64,000 nt of DNA from the NCBI GenBank assembly GCA_964401995.1, contig CAYOAP010000002.1, positions 175,128 to 239,127 on the forward strand, in the 5' to 3' direction. The notes under the pieces were generated by a model that was given only the letters and a program-made list of their open reading frames with translations, was not told the origin of the DNA and did no database searches. This stretch comes from DATCBF01 sp964401995 (lineage in GTDB: Bacteria; Actinomycetota; Thermoleophilia; Solirubrobacterales; 70-9). The position numbers and the translations under genes were made by a program. Below, in pieces: positions 1-8,500 of the stretch (its first letter is position 1; each line of letters starts with the position of its first letter).

Positions 1-248
1 GCCTCGTTGTGGCGCAGGACGACGTTGTTGGCGGCGGAGAAGCCGATGTTGGCGGCGCGCACCAGCAGCGCCCAGGGAAACTCGCGCTCGACCATGTCGG
101 CAGTCGCGTCGGGGCTGCCGCTGTCGACCACGGTCACCCGCATCGCGCATGAGGGCGGATGCAGCTCCAACGAGCGCAGGCAGCGCCGCAGCAGCTCTTC
201 GGCGCCGTGGCTGACGATCACGACCTCGAGATCGGGTGGCGGCAGCAT
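1..248 (-). CDS. Glycosyltransferase family 2, N-terminal part (cut by window edge)
   Basis: The minus strand from the ATG at 248 reads 82 codons in frame and runs off the window. The peptide begins MLPPPDLEVVIVSHGAEELL and continues through VVDSGSPD and ANIGFSAANN. These are the nucleotide-binding strand, the D-containing loop and the N-x-G-x-x-x-x-N segment typical of rhamnosyl-type GT-A family 2 glycosyltransferases. It would move a sugar from an NDP donor to a growing lipid-linked glycan at the cytoplasmic membrane face. The start is 11 nt after the stop of the upstream sugar-phosphate transferase, so the two are likely co-transcribed in a polysaccharide operon. The catalytic C-terminal part lies outside the window. 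Confidence 0.85.
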   Translation of the reverse strand, partial: MLPPPDLEVVIVSHGAEELLRRCLRSLELHPPSCAMRVTVVDSGSPDATADMVEREFPWALLVRAANIGFSAANNVVLRHNE

Positions 249-259
249 CGCCTGGGAGG

Positions 260-1768
260 TTAGGAGGCGCTGTCGCCGCGGACGATCGCGCCCGGGGTCC
301 GCAAGAGGATCGCCAGGTCGCCGGCGACCGAGAGGTTGTCGAGGTAGTCGCGCTCCATCGCCAGCCGCTCCTCGAAGCTGAGGTCGCTGCGGCCGTAGAC
401 CTGCATCGGCCCGGTCACTCCGGGCTTGATCGCCAGCCGCATCCGCTGGCGCTCGTCGTAGAGGGCGACGACCGCCTCCTCCTCGGGCCGCGGCCCGACC
501 AGCGACATCTCGCCCTTGAGCACGTTGACGAACTGCGGCAGCTCGTCGAGGCTGTAGCGGCGCAGCGTGCGCCCGGCCCGCGTCACCCGCGGGTCGTCTT
601 GGATCTTGAAGGCGGGCTCGTTGAGGCTGCCCAGGTCGACCAGCTCGCCGAGCCGCTCCTCGGCGTCGGTCACCATCGTCCGGAACTTCAGCATCGTGAA
701 CGGCTCGCCTTCCAGCCCGGCGCGCTTCTGGCGGAAGAGGACCGGGCGGCCGGAGTCGATCAGGATCGCGACCGCGATCAGCAGCAGCAGTGGCGATAGC
801 AGGATCAGCAGCAGGGCCGAGACGGCGAGGTCGACCGTCCGCTTGAGGGCGATGGTCGAGCGCGGCGGGTCGGAGAAGCGGAAGTCGAGGACCGGCAGCT
901 CGGCGAGGCGGTTGAGCTCGATGCCGGGCCCGAGCAGGCCGAAGTGCTGGGGCAGGAAGGTCAGCCCCAGCCCCACCTCCTTGCACTCCTCGATCAGGCG
1001 CTCGGCGGCCGGCTCGCTCATCTCGCGCTCGGCCACGATCACCCGCTCGACGTCGTAGGCCTCGGCCACGCGCGAGATGTCGGCGATCGATCCCAGCCGC
1101 GGCAATCCGTCGGGGGCGGCCCCGGAGTCCTCGTCCTCGCGCAGAGAGAGGTAGCCGGCCAGGTGCAGGCGCGCCTCAGGGTGGGTGGAGACACGGCGCG
1201 CGACCATCCCGACCGCGCTGGCCGGCCCGACCACGATCCCGGTCGCGATCCCGGTCAGCCAGTGCCAGAGGAAGCGCAGCACGGCGCGGGCGACGAAGCT
1301 GCCGAGGAAGGCGATGACCCCGACCAAGATCGCGCTCTGCGGCGAGAGCGCCCCGGCCGGGCTGAGCGCCAGCAGGCCGTCGATCGCCAGCGTCCCCAGG
1401 GCGCTGGCCGAGATCAGGCTGGAGATCTCGTCGAGGGTGCTGTGGCGGATCCGGCGGTGGTCGTTGTCGTAGAGACCGTGGAGCTTGATGATCAGGATCC
1501 AGACCGGGCTGACCATCACCGCCCAGAAGAGGGTGGCGACGTCGGTGGTCGAGGTAGTCGCTGTCGCCACGCAGAGGGCGGCGATCAGGGCGGTCCAGTC
1601 GCCCGCCGCCAGCAGCCGCCGCAGCAGGGCGCCGCGGCGCCGCGAGCCCTCCGGCCCGATCAGGCCGAGGCGGGCGGCCATGTCGGTTCGCTGGCGCTGC
1701 GGCACGGGCGCGGCAGGGCTCGGCCCCGGCGCCTGCCTAGCCGAGCCTTTCTGGGCGGGTCGGGCCAT
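260..1768 (-). CDS. Exopolysaccharide polyprenyl glycosylphosphotransferase (initiating sugar transferase)
   Basis: About 502 aa. The N-terminal half has four to five hydrophobic segments followed by a CoA-binding-like cytosolic domain. The C-terminal third is a bacterial sugar transferase domain, with a membrane anchor (LLLILLSPLLLLIAVAILI), the KFRTM motif, RRYSLDELPQ and LVGPRPE. This is the WbaP/CpsE architecture. It would load the first sugar phosphate onto undecaprenyl phosphate to start a repeat unit. The frame opens at a TTG (1789), but a GTG (1777, overlapping the previous stop as GTGA) and the ATG used here (1768) are more likely. It sits between the ligase-like gene and a family 2 glycosyltransferase, consistent with one surface-glycan operon. 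Confidence 0.9.
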   Translation of the reverse strand: MARPAQKGSARQAPGPSPAAPVPQRQRTDMAARLGLIGPEGSRRRGALLRRLLAAGDWTALIAALCVATATTSTTDVATLFWAVMVSPVWILIIKLHGLYDNDHRRIRHSTLDEISSLISASALGTLAIDGLLALSPAGALSPQSAILVGVIAFLGSFVARAVLRFLWHWLTGIATGIVVGPASAVGMVARRVSTHPEARLHLAGYLSLREDEDSGAAPDGLPRLGSIADISRVAEAYDVERVIVAEREMSEPAAERLIEECKEVGLGLTFLPQHFGLLGPGIELNRLAELPVLDFRFSDPPRSTIALKRTVDLAVSALLLILLSPLLLLIAVAILIDSGRPVLFRQKRAGLEGEPFTMLKFRTMVTDAEERLGELVDLGSLNEPAFKIQDDPRVTRAGRTLRRYSLDELPQFVNVLKGEMSLVGPRPEEEAVVALYDERQRMRLAIKPGVTGPMQVYGRSDLSFEERLAMERDYLDNLSVAGDLAILLRTPGAIVRGDSAS

Positions 1769-1773
1769 CACGC

Positions 1774-3714
1774 TCACCCGCAGGTCCAACCGGATCGGAG
1801 GCAGGCCTCAAGCGGGTTCAGCCGCTGGGCGTGGGCGATGTCGGCCCGCGCCGCCGCCGCTTCGCCGGCTTCGTGCTCGACCTTCGAGCGCAGGTAATAG
1901 AGCTGCCAGTTGCGGTCTTCGCGGGCGATCGCCTGGGTCAGCCGCGCCGTCGCGGTCGGGTAGTCGCCCTGCAGCTGGGCGAGCAGGCCGAGCTGCACGT
2001 AGGGGGAGGCGGCCCAGGGCTCGACCGAGCGGGCGGTGTTGGCATGGTCGACCGCGCCGGCGATGTTCCCGCTCGCCGCCGAGGCCTGGCTCGACTTCAG
2101 CTCGTGCTGGACGACCAGCGGGCCGATCAGCGCGATCGCGCTGATCCAGGCGAGCACGAGGCCGGCGACCGCCAGCCCGAAGCGGCGCCCGTCCTCCTTT
2201 TTCCCGCCGGGGCCCGATGCGAGCTGCACGCACCTGACGCTGACCAGGACACCGGCGGCGAGGAAAAAGACCGCTCCGAGGCCGGCGATCTCCCAGAACC
2301 AATCGAAGCCGGCGCCGATCGCGAAGGCCAGCATCGCCGCCAGCAGCGCCGCATAGCGGTCGCGCTGGGGCTCGGCGGCGGCGCGCCAGGCGGCGAACCC
2401 GGTCCAGAGCAGGCCGCCGACCAGGGCGAGGACGAGCAGGCCGCCGAGCAGCCCGAGCTCGGCGAACGCCTCCAGGTAGAGCGAGTGGGCGTTGTGGACG
2501 GGCATGTTGATCGAGCGCAGCTCGTTCCAGGAGAACTGGTAGGTGCCGGCTCCGTGGCCGATTAGCGGCTCTTCGCCGAAGGCGTCGATCGCCACCCGGT
2601 AGAAGTCGTGGCGGCCGGCTCCGGAGAGCTGGCTGAAGTGCTGCTGTGGGTTGGCGGGGAACTGGACGTCGGAGCTGGAGAACTGATCCCAGGCGCGGCC
2701 GCCGACCGCGATCGCGGCGGCGATCGCCAGCAGGGCAAAGGCGAGCGCGACCCGCTTCAGCAGGACCGGGCTCTGGGAGAGCCGCACGGCGTGCCCGGTC
2801 AAGGCGCCGCCCCTGCGCTCGAGCCGTCGCAGCCCGGCGTAGAGCAGCAGGGCGAGGGCGACCCCGGCGAGCAGGATCAGCAGCACCGTCACTCCCTGGT
2901 CGACGGTTTCCTGGGTCGGGAAGTTGTTGGCGATGCCGGAGCGGGCCTGCACCGCGAGCACCGCCGGCAGCGCCGCCAGCGCGCCGGCCCCGAGGGTCGC
3001 CAGCAGCCAGAGCCGGTCCTTGGAGAGGACGAGCAGGCAGCCGGTGGCGACAAGCAGGGAGAGCAGGCCGCCGCGGGAGTAGGTGAAGTAAAGGGCGAGG
3101 AGCACCGCGGGCATCGCCCCGGCCGAGAACCAGCGCAGGGCGGCCGACTCCGAGCGCCGGCTTGTCCACAGCAGCAGCGCCGCCGCGATCCCGAACATCG
3201 CCCCGTTGGCGTTCCAGTAGCCGAGCGGGTAGCCCAGCCGCGAGCCCGCTTCAAAGGTGTGGGCAAACTCGAAAACGTGGGGGAGGAGACGACCCCCCAG
3301 AGCTAGAAACGCGACCAGTGTGACCGCGATTGCCAGGCCTTCAGCGAATCGTTGCCGCCTTTCGTCGGTTTGGGCGATGAGGAACGCGGCAAGAAAGAAG
3401 CTGAGGTAGACCAGAACGCGGTCCGCCTCGATGACGCTCAGCTCAGTCGACCCCGACCAAAGGGATGAAAGTGCAGACAAAAGCGCCAAACCGAGAATTA
3501 GCCCACCCGCCCAGTAGAACGGACGTCCAAAGGTCGCCCGCGAGGCGACTCCGAGCGCCAGCAGGCCGACCACAAGCAGCCACACAGCCAAACCGGCGAC
3601 GTGGCGAGCGCTCAATCCGTAGCCGCCTCCAGCCAGCGCCAGCCCTCCGATCAGGGCTATCGGAGCGATCAACGCCGCCGTTTGGTCTAACCTTGCCCGC
3701 CATGATTCAGACAC
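1774..3714 (-). CDS. O-antigen ligase-like polymerase/ligase (Wzy_C) with C-terminal TPR
   Basis: About 646 aa from a GTG. It has roughly eleven to twelve hydrophobic segments. The periplasmic loop carries R-H-D-F-Y and later PVHNAHSLYLEAFAELGLLGG, the conserved Wzy_C segment of O-antigen ligases and polymerases. The last 120 residues form a TPR-like helical tail (AASPYVQLGLLAQLQGDYPTA). It would join lipid-linked glycans to an acceptor or polymerise them outside the membrane. The start is uncertain: the frame is open to an ATG at 3783, but that would bury the start of the divergent secreted protein at 3702, so the GTG at 3714 was chosen. It is the first gene of the minus-strand glycan operon. 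Confidence 0.85.
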   Translation of the reverse strand: MSESWRARLDQTAALIAPIALIGGLALAGGGYGLSARHVAGLAVWLLVVGLLALGVASRATFGRPFYWAGGLILGLALLSALSSLWSGSTELSVIEADRVLVYLSFFLAAFLIAQTDERRQRFAEGLAIAVTLVAFLALGGRLLPHVFEFAHTFEAGSRLGYPLGYWNANGAMFGIAAALLLWTSRRSESAALRWFSAGAMPAVLLALYFTYSRGGLLSLLVATGCLLVLSKDRLWLLATLGAGALAALPAVLAVQARSGIANNFPTQETVDQGVTVLLILLAGVALALLLYAGLRRLERRGGALTGHAVRLSQSPVLLKRVALAFALLAIAAAIAVGGRAWDQFSSSDVQFPANPQQHFSQLSGAGRHDFYRVAIDAFGEEPLIGHGAGTYQFSWNELRSINMPVHNAHSLYLEAFAELGLLGGLLVLALVGGLLWTGFAAWRAAAEPQRDRYAALLAAMLAFAIGAGFDWFWEIAGLGAVFFLAAGVLVSVRCVQLASGPGGKKEDGRRFGLAVAGLVLAWISAIALIGPLVVQHELKSSQASAASGNIAGAVDHANTARSVEPWAASPYVQLGLLAQLQGDYPTATARLTQAIAREDRNWQLYYLRSKVEHEAGEAAAARADIAHAQRLNPLEACLRSGWTCG

Positions 3715-4289
3715 GCCGCCACCAGGCCCGCCGCTCGGGCCACTCAACTTTCGGGCTTCTGTCAGTGCTTGCTCTGCTGGCATTGGCTTGCTTTGTACCG
3801 GTTGCTCAGGCTTCGGAAGCCACTGGCATCGAATACAACGACGCCCCGCCCACCGCTACCGGCATTCCCCAGACTCACAACACGCACCCTTCAGAACCCC
3901 CCGCGAAGTCATCCAATGCGGAAACTGGCGGAGCGACCGCAGGCGGCGCCGGCGGCGGCAACGGCTCGAACGGTAGTGGGTCGGGCGGAGCAGGCTCCGG
4001 CGGCGGGTCGGCATCTGGCCTCAATCCAAGCACGGCGGGCGAAGGCGGCACCAGCCAGGCCAACCCCGGCAAGGGCTCGACCGTTTCGCCGCAGACCGGC
4101 TCGGCGGCCAAGAGCAAGCCTCAGAGCACTGCGCCGGCCTCTTCTTCAGACGGGGGCTCATCCCCCTTGGTGCCGATCCTGATCTTGCTGGCGGTGCTTG
4201 CCGCTATCTCGATCGGCGCCCTCGTGATCAGGCAGCGTCGCCAGAACAGCGACGGGCCCGGCGCGGCCGTTTCGCCGAAGGCCAGTTAG
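3702..4289 (+). CDS. Small secreted, C-terminally anchored Gly/Ser-rich protein
   Basis: About 195 aa of unknown function. A signal peptide follows a basic N-terminus (MIQTRRHQARR, then FGLLSVLALLALACFVPVAQASE). A long low-complexity linker rich in Gly, Ser and Ala comes next, then one membrane segment (VPILILLAVLAAISIGALVI) and a short basic tail. The layout is that of a stalk protein tethered to the membrane. The frame stays open upstream to 3465, but that extension lies inside the opposite-strand ligase gene and looks like a shadow. A TAACCT hexamer 8 nt before the ATG fits a leaderless start. It is followed at 25 nt by a secreted glycoside hydrolase, so both may act on the cell surface. 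Confidence 0.7.
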   Translation: MIQTRRHQARRSGHSTFGLLSVLALLALACFVPVAQASEATGIEYNDAPPTATGIPQTHNTHPSEPPAKSSNAETGGATAGGAGGGNGSNGSGSGGAGSGGGSASGLNPSTAGEGGTSQANPGKGSTVSPQTGSAAKSKPQSTAPASSSDGGSSPLVPILILLAVLAAISIGALVIRQRRQNSDGPGAAVSPKAS

Positions 4290-4314
4290 CCCGATGCCAA
4301 CAGGGAGGAAGCGA

Positions 4315-5427
4315 ATGACGAGAAGACTGCGTGCCTGCATGGCCAGCCTGGCGGTAGCCGCTGGGCTTGGCGCCTTCGCCAGCGCGGCCGAGGCCGTTCC
4401 CGCCCAGTTCTGGGGCGTCGTGCCTCAGGCGACGCCGACCGCCGAACAGCTGCAGCGGCTGAAGCTCGGCGGCGTCGACACCGTCCGCACCCCGATTGGC
4501 TGGCCCTCGGTGCAGCCGGCCTCGGGCGGGTCGCTCGACTGGTCCGCCACCGACGCGATCGTCAAGGCGGACTCGATCGCCGGGCTTGAAGTTCTGCCCT
4601 TCCTCTCCGGCGCCCCGAGCTGGGCGGTGCCTGTTGACAGGCGCTGGGGCAGCCCGACGAACCTTCCCGTCAGGACCGGCCTGCAGCGTTCCGGCTGGAG
4701 CAACTTCGTCAAGCAGGCGGTGCTGCGCTACGGGCCGAACGGCAGCTTCTGGGCCGAGAACCCGGAAGTGCCGAAGCGCCCAATACGCACCTGGCAGATC
4801 TGGAACGAGGAGAACTTCAAGTACTTCGTCGCCCACCCGAACCCGGCTGAGTACGGCAAGCTGGTCAAGCTCTCTTACTCGGCGATCAAAAGCGCCGATC
4901 CGGGGGCGCAGATCATCCTCGGCGGGATGTTCGCCCGGCCAATCGAGGCGACCAGGAACCTGAAGCCGCCGCAGGCCTACTTCGCCACCGACTTCCTCGA
5001 CCAGATGTACACGACGACGCCTGGGATCAAGTCCAAGTTCAACGGCATCGCCCTGCACCCGTACTCGGGGAGCTACAAGTCGTTGACGCCGGACATCGAA
5101 GAAATCCGCGCGATCCTGAAGCAGAACCACGATGCCTCCAAGGGCCTCTGGATCACCGAGCTCGGTTGGAGCTCGGGGCCGCCGGCCTCCGACGGCTCCA
5201 ACTCCTTCGCCAAGGGCCCCCAGGGCCAGGCCACCCAGCTCAAGGGCGCCTTCGGGCTGCTGAGCGCCAACCAGGCGAAGTGGAAGATCAAGCGGGTCTT
5301 CTGGTTCTCGGTCGACGACCAGGCCGGGTCCTGCAACTTCTGCGACGGCTCCGGCCTGTTCGGGAAAGGCTTCGTCGCGAAGCCATCCTGGAAGGCCTAC
5401 GTCAAGTTCGCCGGCGGCACCCCGTAA
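4315..5427 (+). CDS. Secreted clan-A glycoside hydrolase (GH39/GH5-like)
   Basis: About 370 aa. A signal peptide (ACMASLAVAAGLGAFASAAEA) precedes a TIM-barrel domain. The acid/base motif is in IWNEENFKYF and the nucleophile motif in ITELGWSSGP, the two glutamates expected on strands 4 and 7 of clan GH-A enzymes. The substrate cannot be told from sequence. The chosen ATG has a good Shine-Dalgarno (AGGGAGGAAG) just upstream; an earlier ATG at 4294 lacks one. Two Cys near the C-terminus (SCNFCDGSG) may form a disulfide. A 53-bp palindrome begins 4 nt after the stop codon. The setting beside glycan-synthesis genes suggests a role in surface polysaccharide turnover. Confidence 0.8.
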   Translation: MTRRLRACMASLAVAAGLGAFASAAEAVPAQFWGVVPQATPTAEQLQRLKLGGVDTVRTPIGWPSVQPASGGSLDWSATDAIVKADSIAGLEVLPFLSGAPSWAVPVDRRWGSPTNLPVRTGLQRSGWSNFVKQAVLRYGPNGSFWAENPEVPKRPIRTWQIWNEENFKYFVAHPNPAEYGKLVKLSYSAIKSADPGAQIILGGMFARPIEATRNLKPPQAYFATDFLDQMYTTTPGIKSKFNGIALHPYSGSYKSLTPDIEEIRAILKQNHDASKGLWITELGWSSGPPASDGSNSFAKGPQGQATQLKGAFGLLSANQAKWKIKRVFWFSVDDQAGSCNFCDGSGLFGKGFVAKPSWKAYVKFAGGTP

Positions 5428-5431
5428 CACC

Positions 5432-5484
5432 CCGCCGACGGGCCTAAAAGTGAACCTATGGGTCACTTTTAGGCCCGTCGGCGG
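5432..5484. repeat. 53-bp palindrome, copy 1
   Basis: A perfect 22-bp inverted repeat around a 9-nt loop. The outer stem is CCGCCGACGGGCC, the inner stem TAAAAGTGA and the loop ACCTATGGG. It sits between the glycoside hydrolase stop and the lhr start. No T-tract follows, so it is not a classical intrinsic terminator. Two related copies are at 17703 and 18670. Confidence 0.95.
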
Positions 5485-5492
5485 TGGCTGCG

Positions 5493-5498
5493 TAAGAT
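5493..5498 (+). promoter_or_regulatory. Putative -10 hexamer (TAAGAT) for leaderless lhr
   Basis: TAAGAT ends 7 nt before the TTG start of lhr, with no Shine-Dalgarno between. This spacing puts the transcription start at or next to the start codon. The palindrome at 5432 covers the -35 region. Confidence 0.45.
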
Positions 5499-5505
5499 CG
5501 GTGGG

Positions 5506-8500
5506 TTGGCCACCGATGCAAAAGCGACCGTAGAGCCTGACCCGCTGGCGCCTTTCAGCGCGCCCGTCAGGCGCTGGTTCGAGTCCTCCTTCGAGGGCCC
5601 GACGCCGGCGCAGGCGGGTGGCTGGGAGGCGATCTCCGGCGGCGACAACGCGCTGATCTGCGCCCCGACCGGCTCCGGCAAGACGCTGGCCAGCTTCCTC
5701 TGGGGCATCGACCGCCTCGCCCGCCGCGACGATCTCGGCGGCGGCGTGCGGCTGGTCTACATCTCCCCCCTGAAGGCCCTCTCCTACGACATCGAGCGCA
5801 ACCTGCGGGCGCCGTTGCGGGGGATTGGGGCCGAGATCTCGGTCGGCCTGCGGACCGGCGACACCAGCCAGGCCGAACGGCGGGCGATGCGGAAAACGCC
5901 GCCCGACATCCTGATCACCACCCCGGAGTCGCTCTACCTGATGCTCTCCTCGGGCGTGCGCGAGATCCTGACCGGGGTCGAGGCCGTGATCGTCGACGAG
6001 ATCCACGCAGTGGCCCAGAGCAAGCGGGGCTCGCATCTGGCGCTGACTTTGGAGCGACTTGAGTGGTTGGCGGGGCGAACGGGGGAGGATTCGGCGGAGC
6101 AACAGCGGGGAGGCTCCGGCGAACCCTCCCCCGTTCGCCTGCAGCGGATCGGTCTCTCGGCGACGCAGCGGCCGTTGGAGCGGATAGCTGAGTTCCTGGT
6201 TGGCCCGAAACGCGAGTGCAAGATCGTCGATGCCGGGACCGCGAAGAAGCTCGATCTGGAGATCGTCGTCCCGGTTGAGGACATGGCCGAACCCGGGGCA
6301 CCGTCGTTTGCCTCCGAGGACGGGACGCACCCGGAGGGCGAGCCGTTGGTCCATCAGCGCTCGATTTGGCCGGCGATCTACCCCGAACTTCTGAAGCTCG
6401 TCCAGAACCACACCTCGACGATCATCTTCGTCAACAACCGCCGCGCCTCCGAGCGCCTAGCTAAGCGCTTGAACGAGCTGGCCGCTGGCGAGCCCGAGCA
6501 GGAGCTGCCGGCAACGGAGCACGGTGGCCATGACGATTCCACGACCAGCAGCTCCACGGAAATAGCCCGAGCCCACCACGGCTCCCTCTCCCACGAGGAG
6601 CGCACGCTGGTCGAGGAGATGTTGAAGTCCGGCGAGCTCCCTTGCCTGGTCGCGACGTCTTCCTTGGAGCTGGGCATCGACATGGGCGCTGTCGATCTGG
6701 TGATCCAGGTCGAGTCGCCGAAGTCGGTGACCCGCGGCCTGCAGCGGATCGGACGCGCCGGCCACGGCCTCGGCGAGGTCTCCAAAGGCCGGATCTTCCC
6801 CAAGTTCCGCGCCGACCTGCTCGAGTGCGCGGTCGTCGCCCGCCGCATGCGCGAAGGCGAGATCGAGGAGACGACGATCCCGCAGAACCCGCTCGACGTG
6901 CTCGCCCAGCACCTGGTCTCGATGGCGGCGCTGGACGAGTGGGAGATCGACGAGGTCGAGCGCCTCGTGACCGCCACCGCGCCCTTCCACGATCTCTCGC
7001 GCGAGCAGCTCGAGAACGTGCTCGACATGCTCGACGGCCGCTACCCCTCCGACCGCTTCGCCGAGCTGCGGCCGCGGATCGTCTGGGACCGGACCGAGGG
7101 CAAGATGCACGGCCGCAAAGGCGCCCTCTCGCTGGTGGTGACCAACGCCGGCACGATCCCCGATCGCGGCCTCTACGGCGTCCACCTGCCCGACGGCCGC
7201 CGGGTCGGCGAGCTCGACGAGGAGATGGTCTACGAGGCCCGCCCCGGCCAGACTTTCCTGCTCGGGGCGACGACCTGGCGGATCGAGGAGATCACCCGCG
7301 ACCGCGTCATCGTCACCCCGGCCCCCGGCTCTCCCGGCGCGGTGCCCTTCTGGAAGGGCGACGGGATCGGCCGCCCGGCCGAGCTCGGCCGGGCGATCGG
7401 CGCCTTCGCCCGCGAGGCGGTCTCGCGCTCGCCCGAGGAGCTCGCCGCTGAGTACGACCTCGACCGCCTCGCCGCCGAGAACCTCGTCACCTACCTGCGC
7501 GAGCAGCAGCAGGCGACCCGCGTCGTCCCCTCTGACGAGACGATCGTGGTCGAGCGCTTCCGCGACGAGATCGGCGACTGGCGGCTCTGCGTGCTCTCGC
7601 CCTTCGGCGGCCGCGTCCACGCCGCCTGGGCGCTGGCGATGAGCCAGAAGATCCGCAGCGAGCGCGATCTCGAGGTCGATGCGATCTCCTCCGACGACGG
7701 CATCGTCATCCACCTCCCCGACGCCGACGAGCCGCCGCCCGCCGACCTGGTGATGATCGAGCCCGACGAACTTGAGGAGCTGGTCGTCGCCGAGCTCTCC
7801 GGCTCGGCCCTGTTCGGCGCCCGCTTCCGCGAGAACGCCTCGCGCTCGCTGCTGATCCCGCGCGCCTACCCGGGCAAGCGCACACCGCTCTGGCAGCAGC
7901 GGCTGAAGGCGCAGAGCCTGCTCGAGGTCGCCCGCGACTTCCCCCGCTTCCCGGTCATCCTCGAGACCTACCGCGAGTGCCTCAGCGACGTCCTCGACCT
8001 GCCGTCGCTGGGCGAGCTGCTGCGCGATCTGCACTCGCGCAAGCTCAGCCTGGTCGAGGTCGAGACCCCGACCGCCTCGCCCTTCGCCTCCTCGCTGCTC
8101 TTCAACTACGTCGCCACCTATATGTACGAGGGCGACACGCCCAACGCCGAGCGGCGGGCGGCGGCACTGGCGCTCGACCGTGACCTCCTGCGCGAGCTGC
8201 TCGGCCAGGAGGAGCTGCGTGAGCTGATCGACCCCGAAGCGCTGGAAGAGGTCGAGGCCCAGCTCCAGCACCGGACCGAGGCCGGCCGCGCCGGCGACCG
8301 CGATGCCCTGCAGCAGGTGCTGCGCAACCTCGGCGACCTGACCGCGGCCGAGTGCGAGGAACGGGTGGTCGAGGGCTACTCGGCCGCCTCGATGCTGGAG
8401 AAGCTGATCGCCGAGCGCCGCGCCGCCATGGTCCGGATCGACGGCGAGGAGCGCTACATCGCCGCCGAGGATGCGGGCATGTACCGCGACGCGCTCGGGG

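Noticed and set aside
4228..6411. 727-codon open frame antisense to the hydrolase and lhr start
   Set aside because: It crosses two real genes and the palindrome, and translates the palindrome as peptide. It has no domain.
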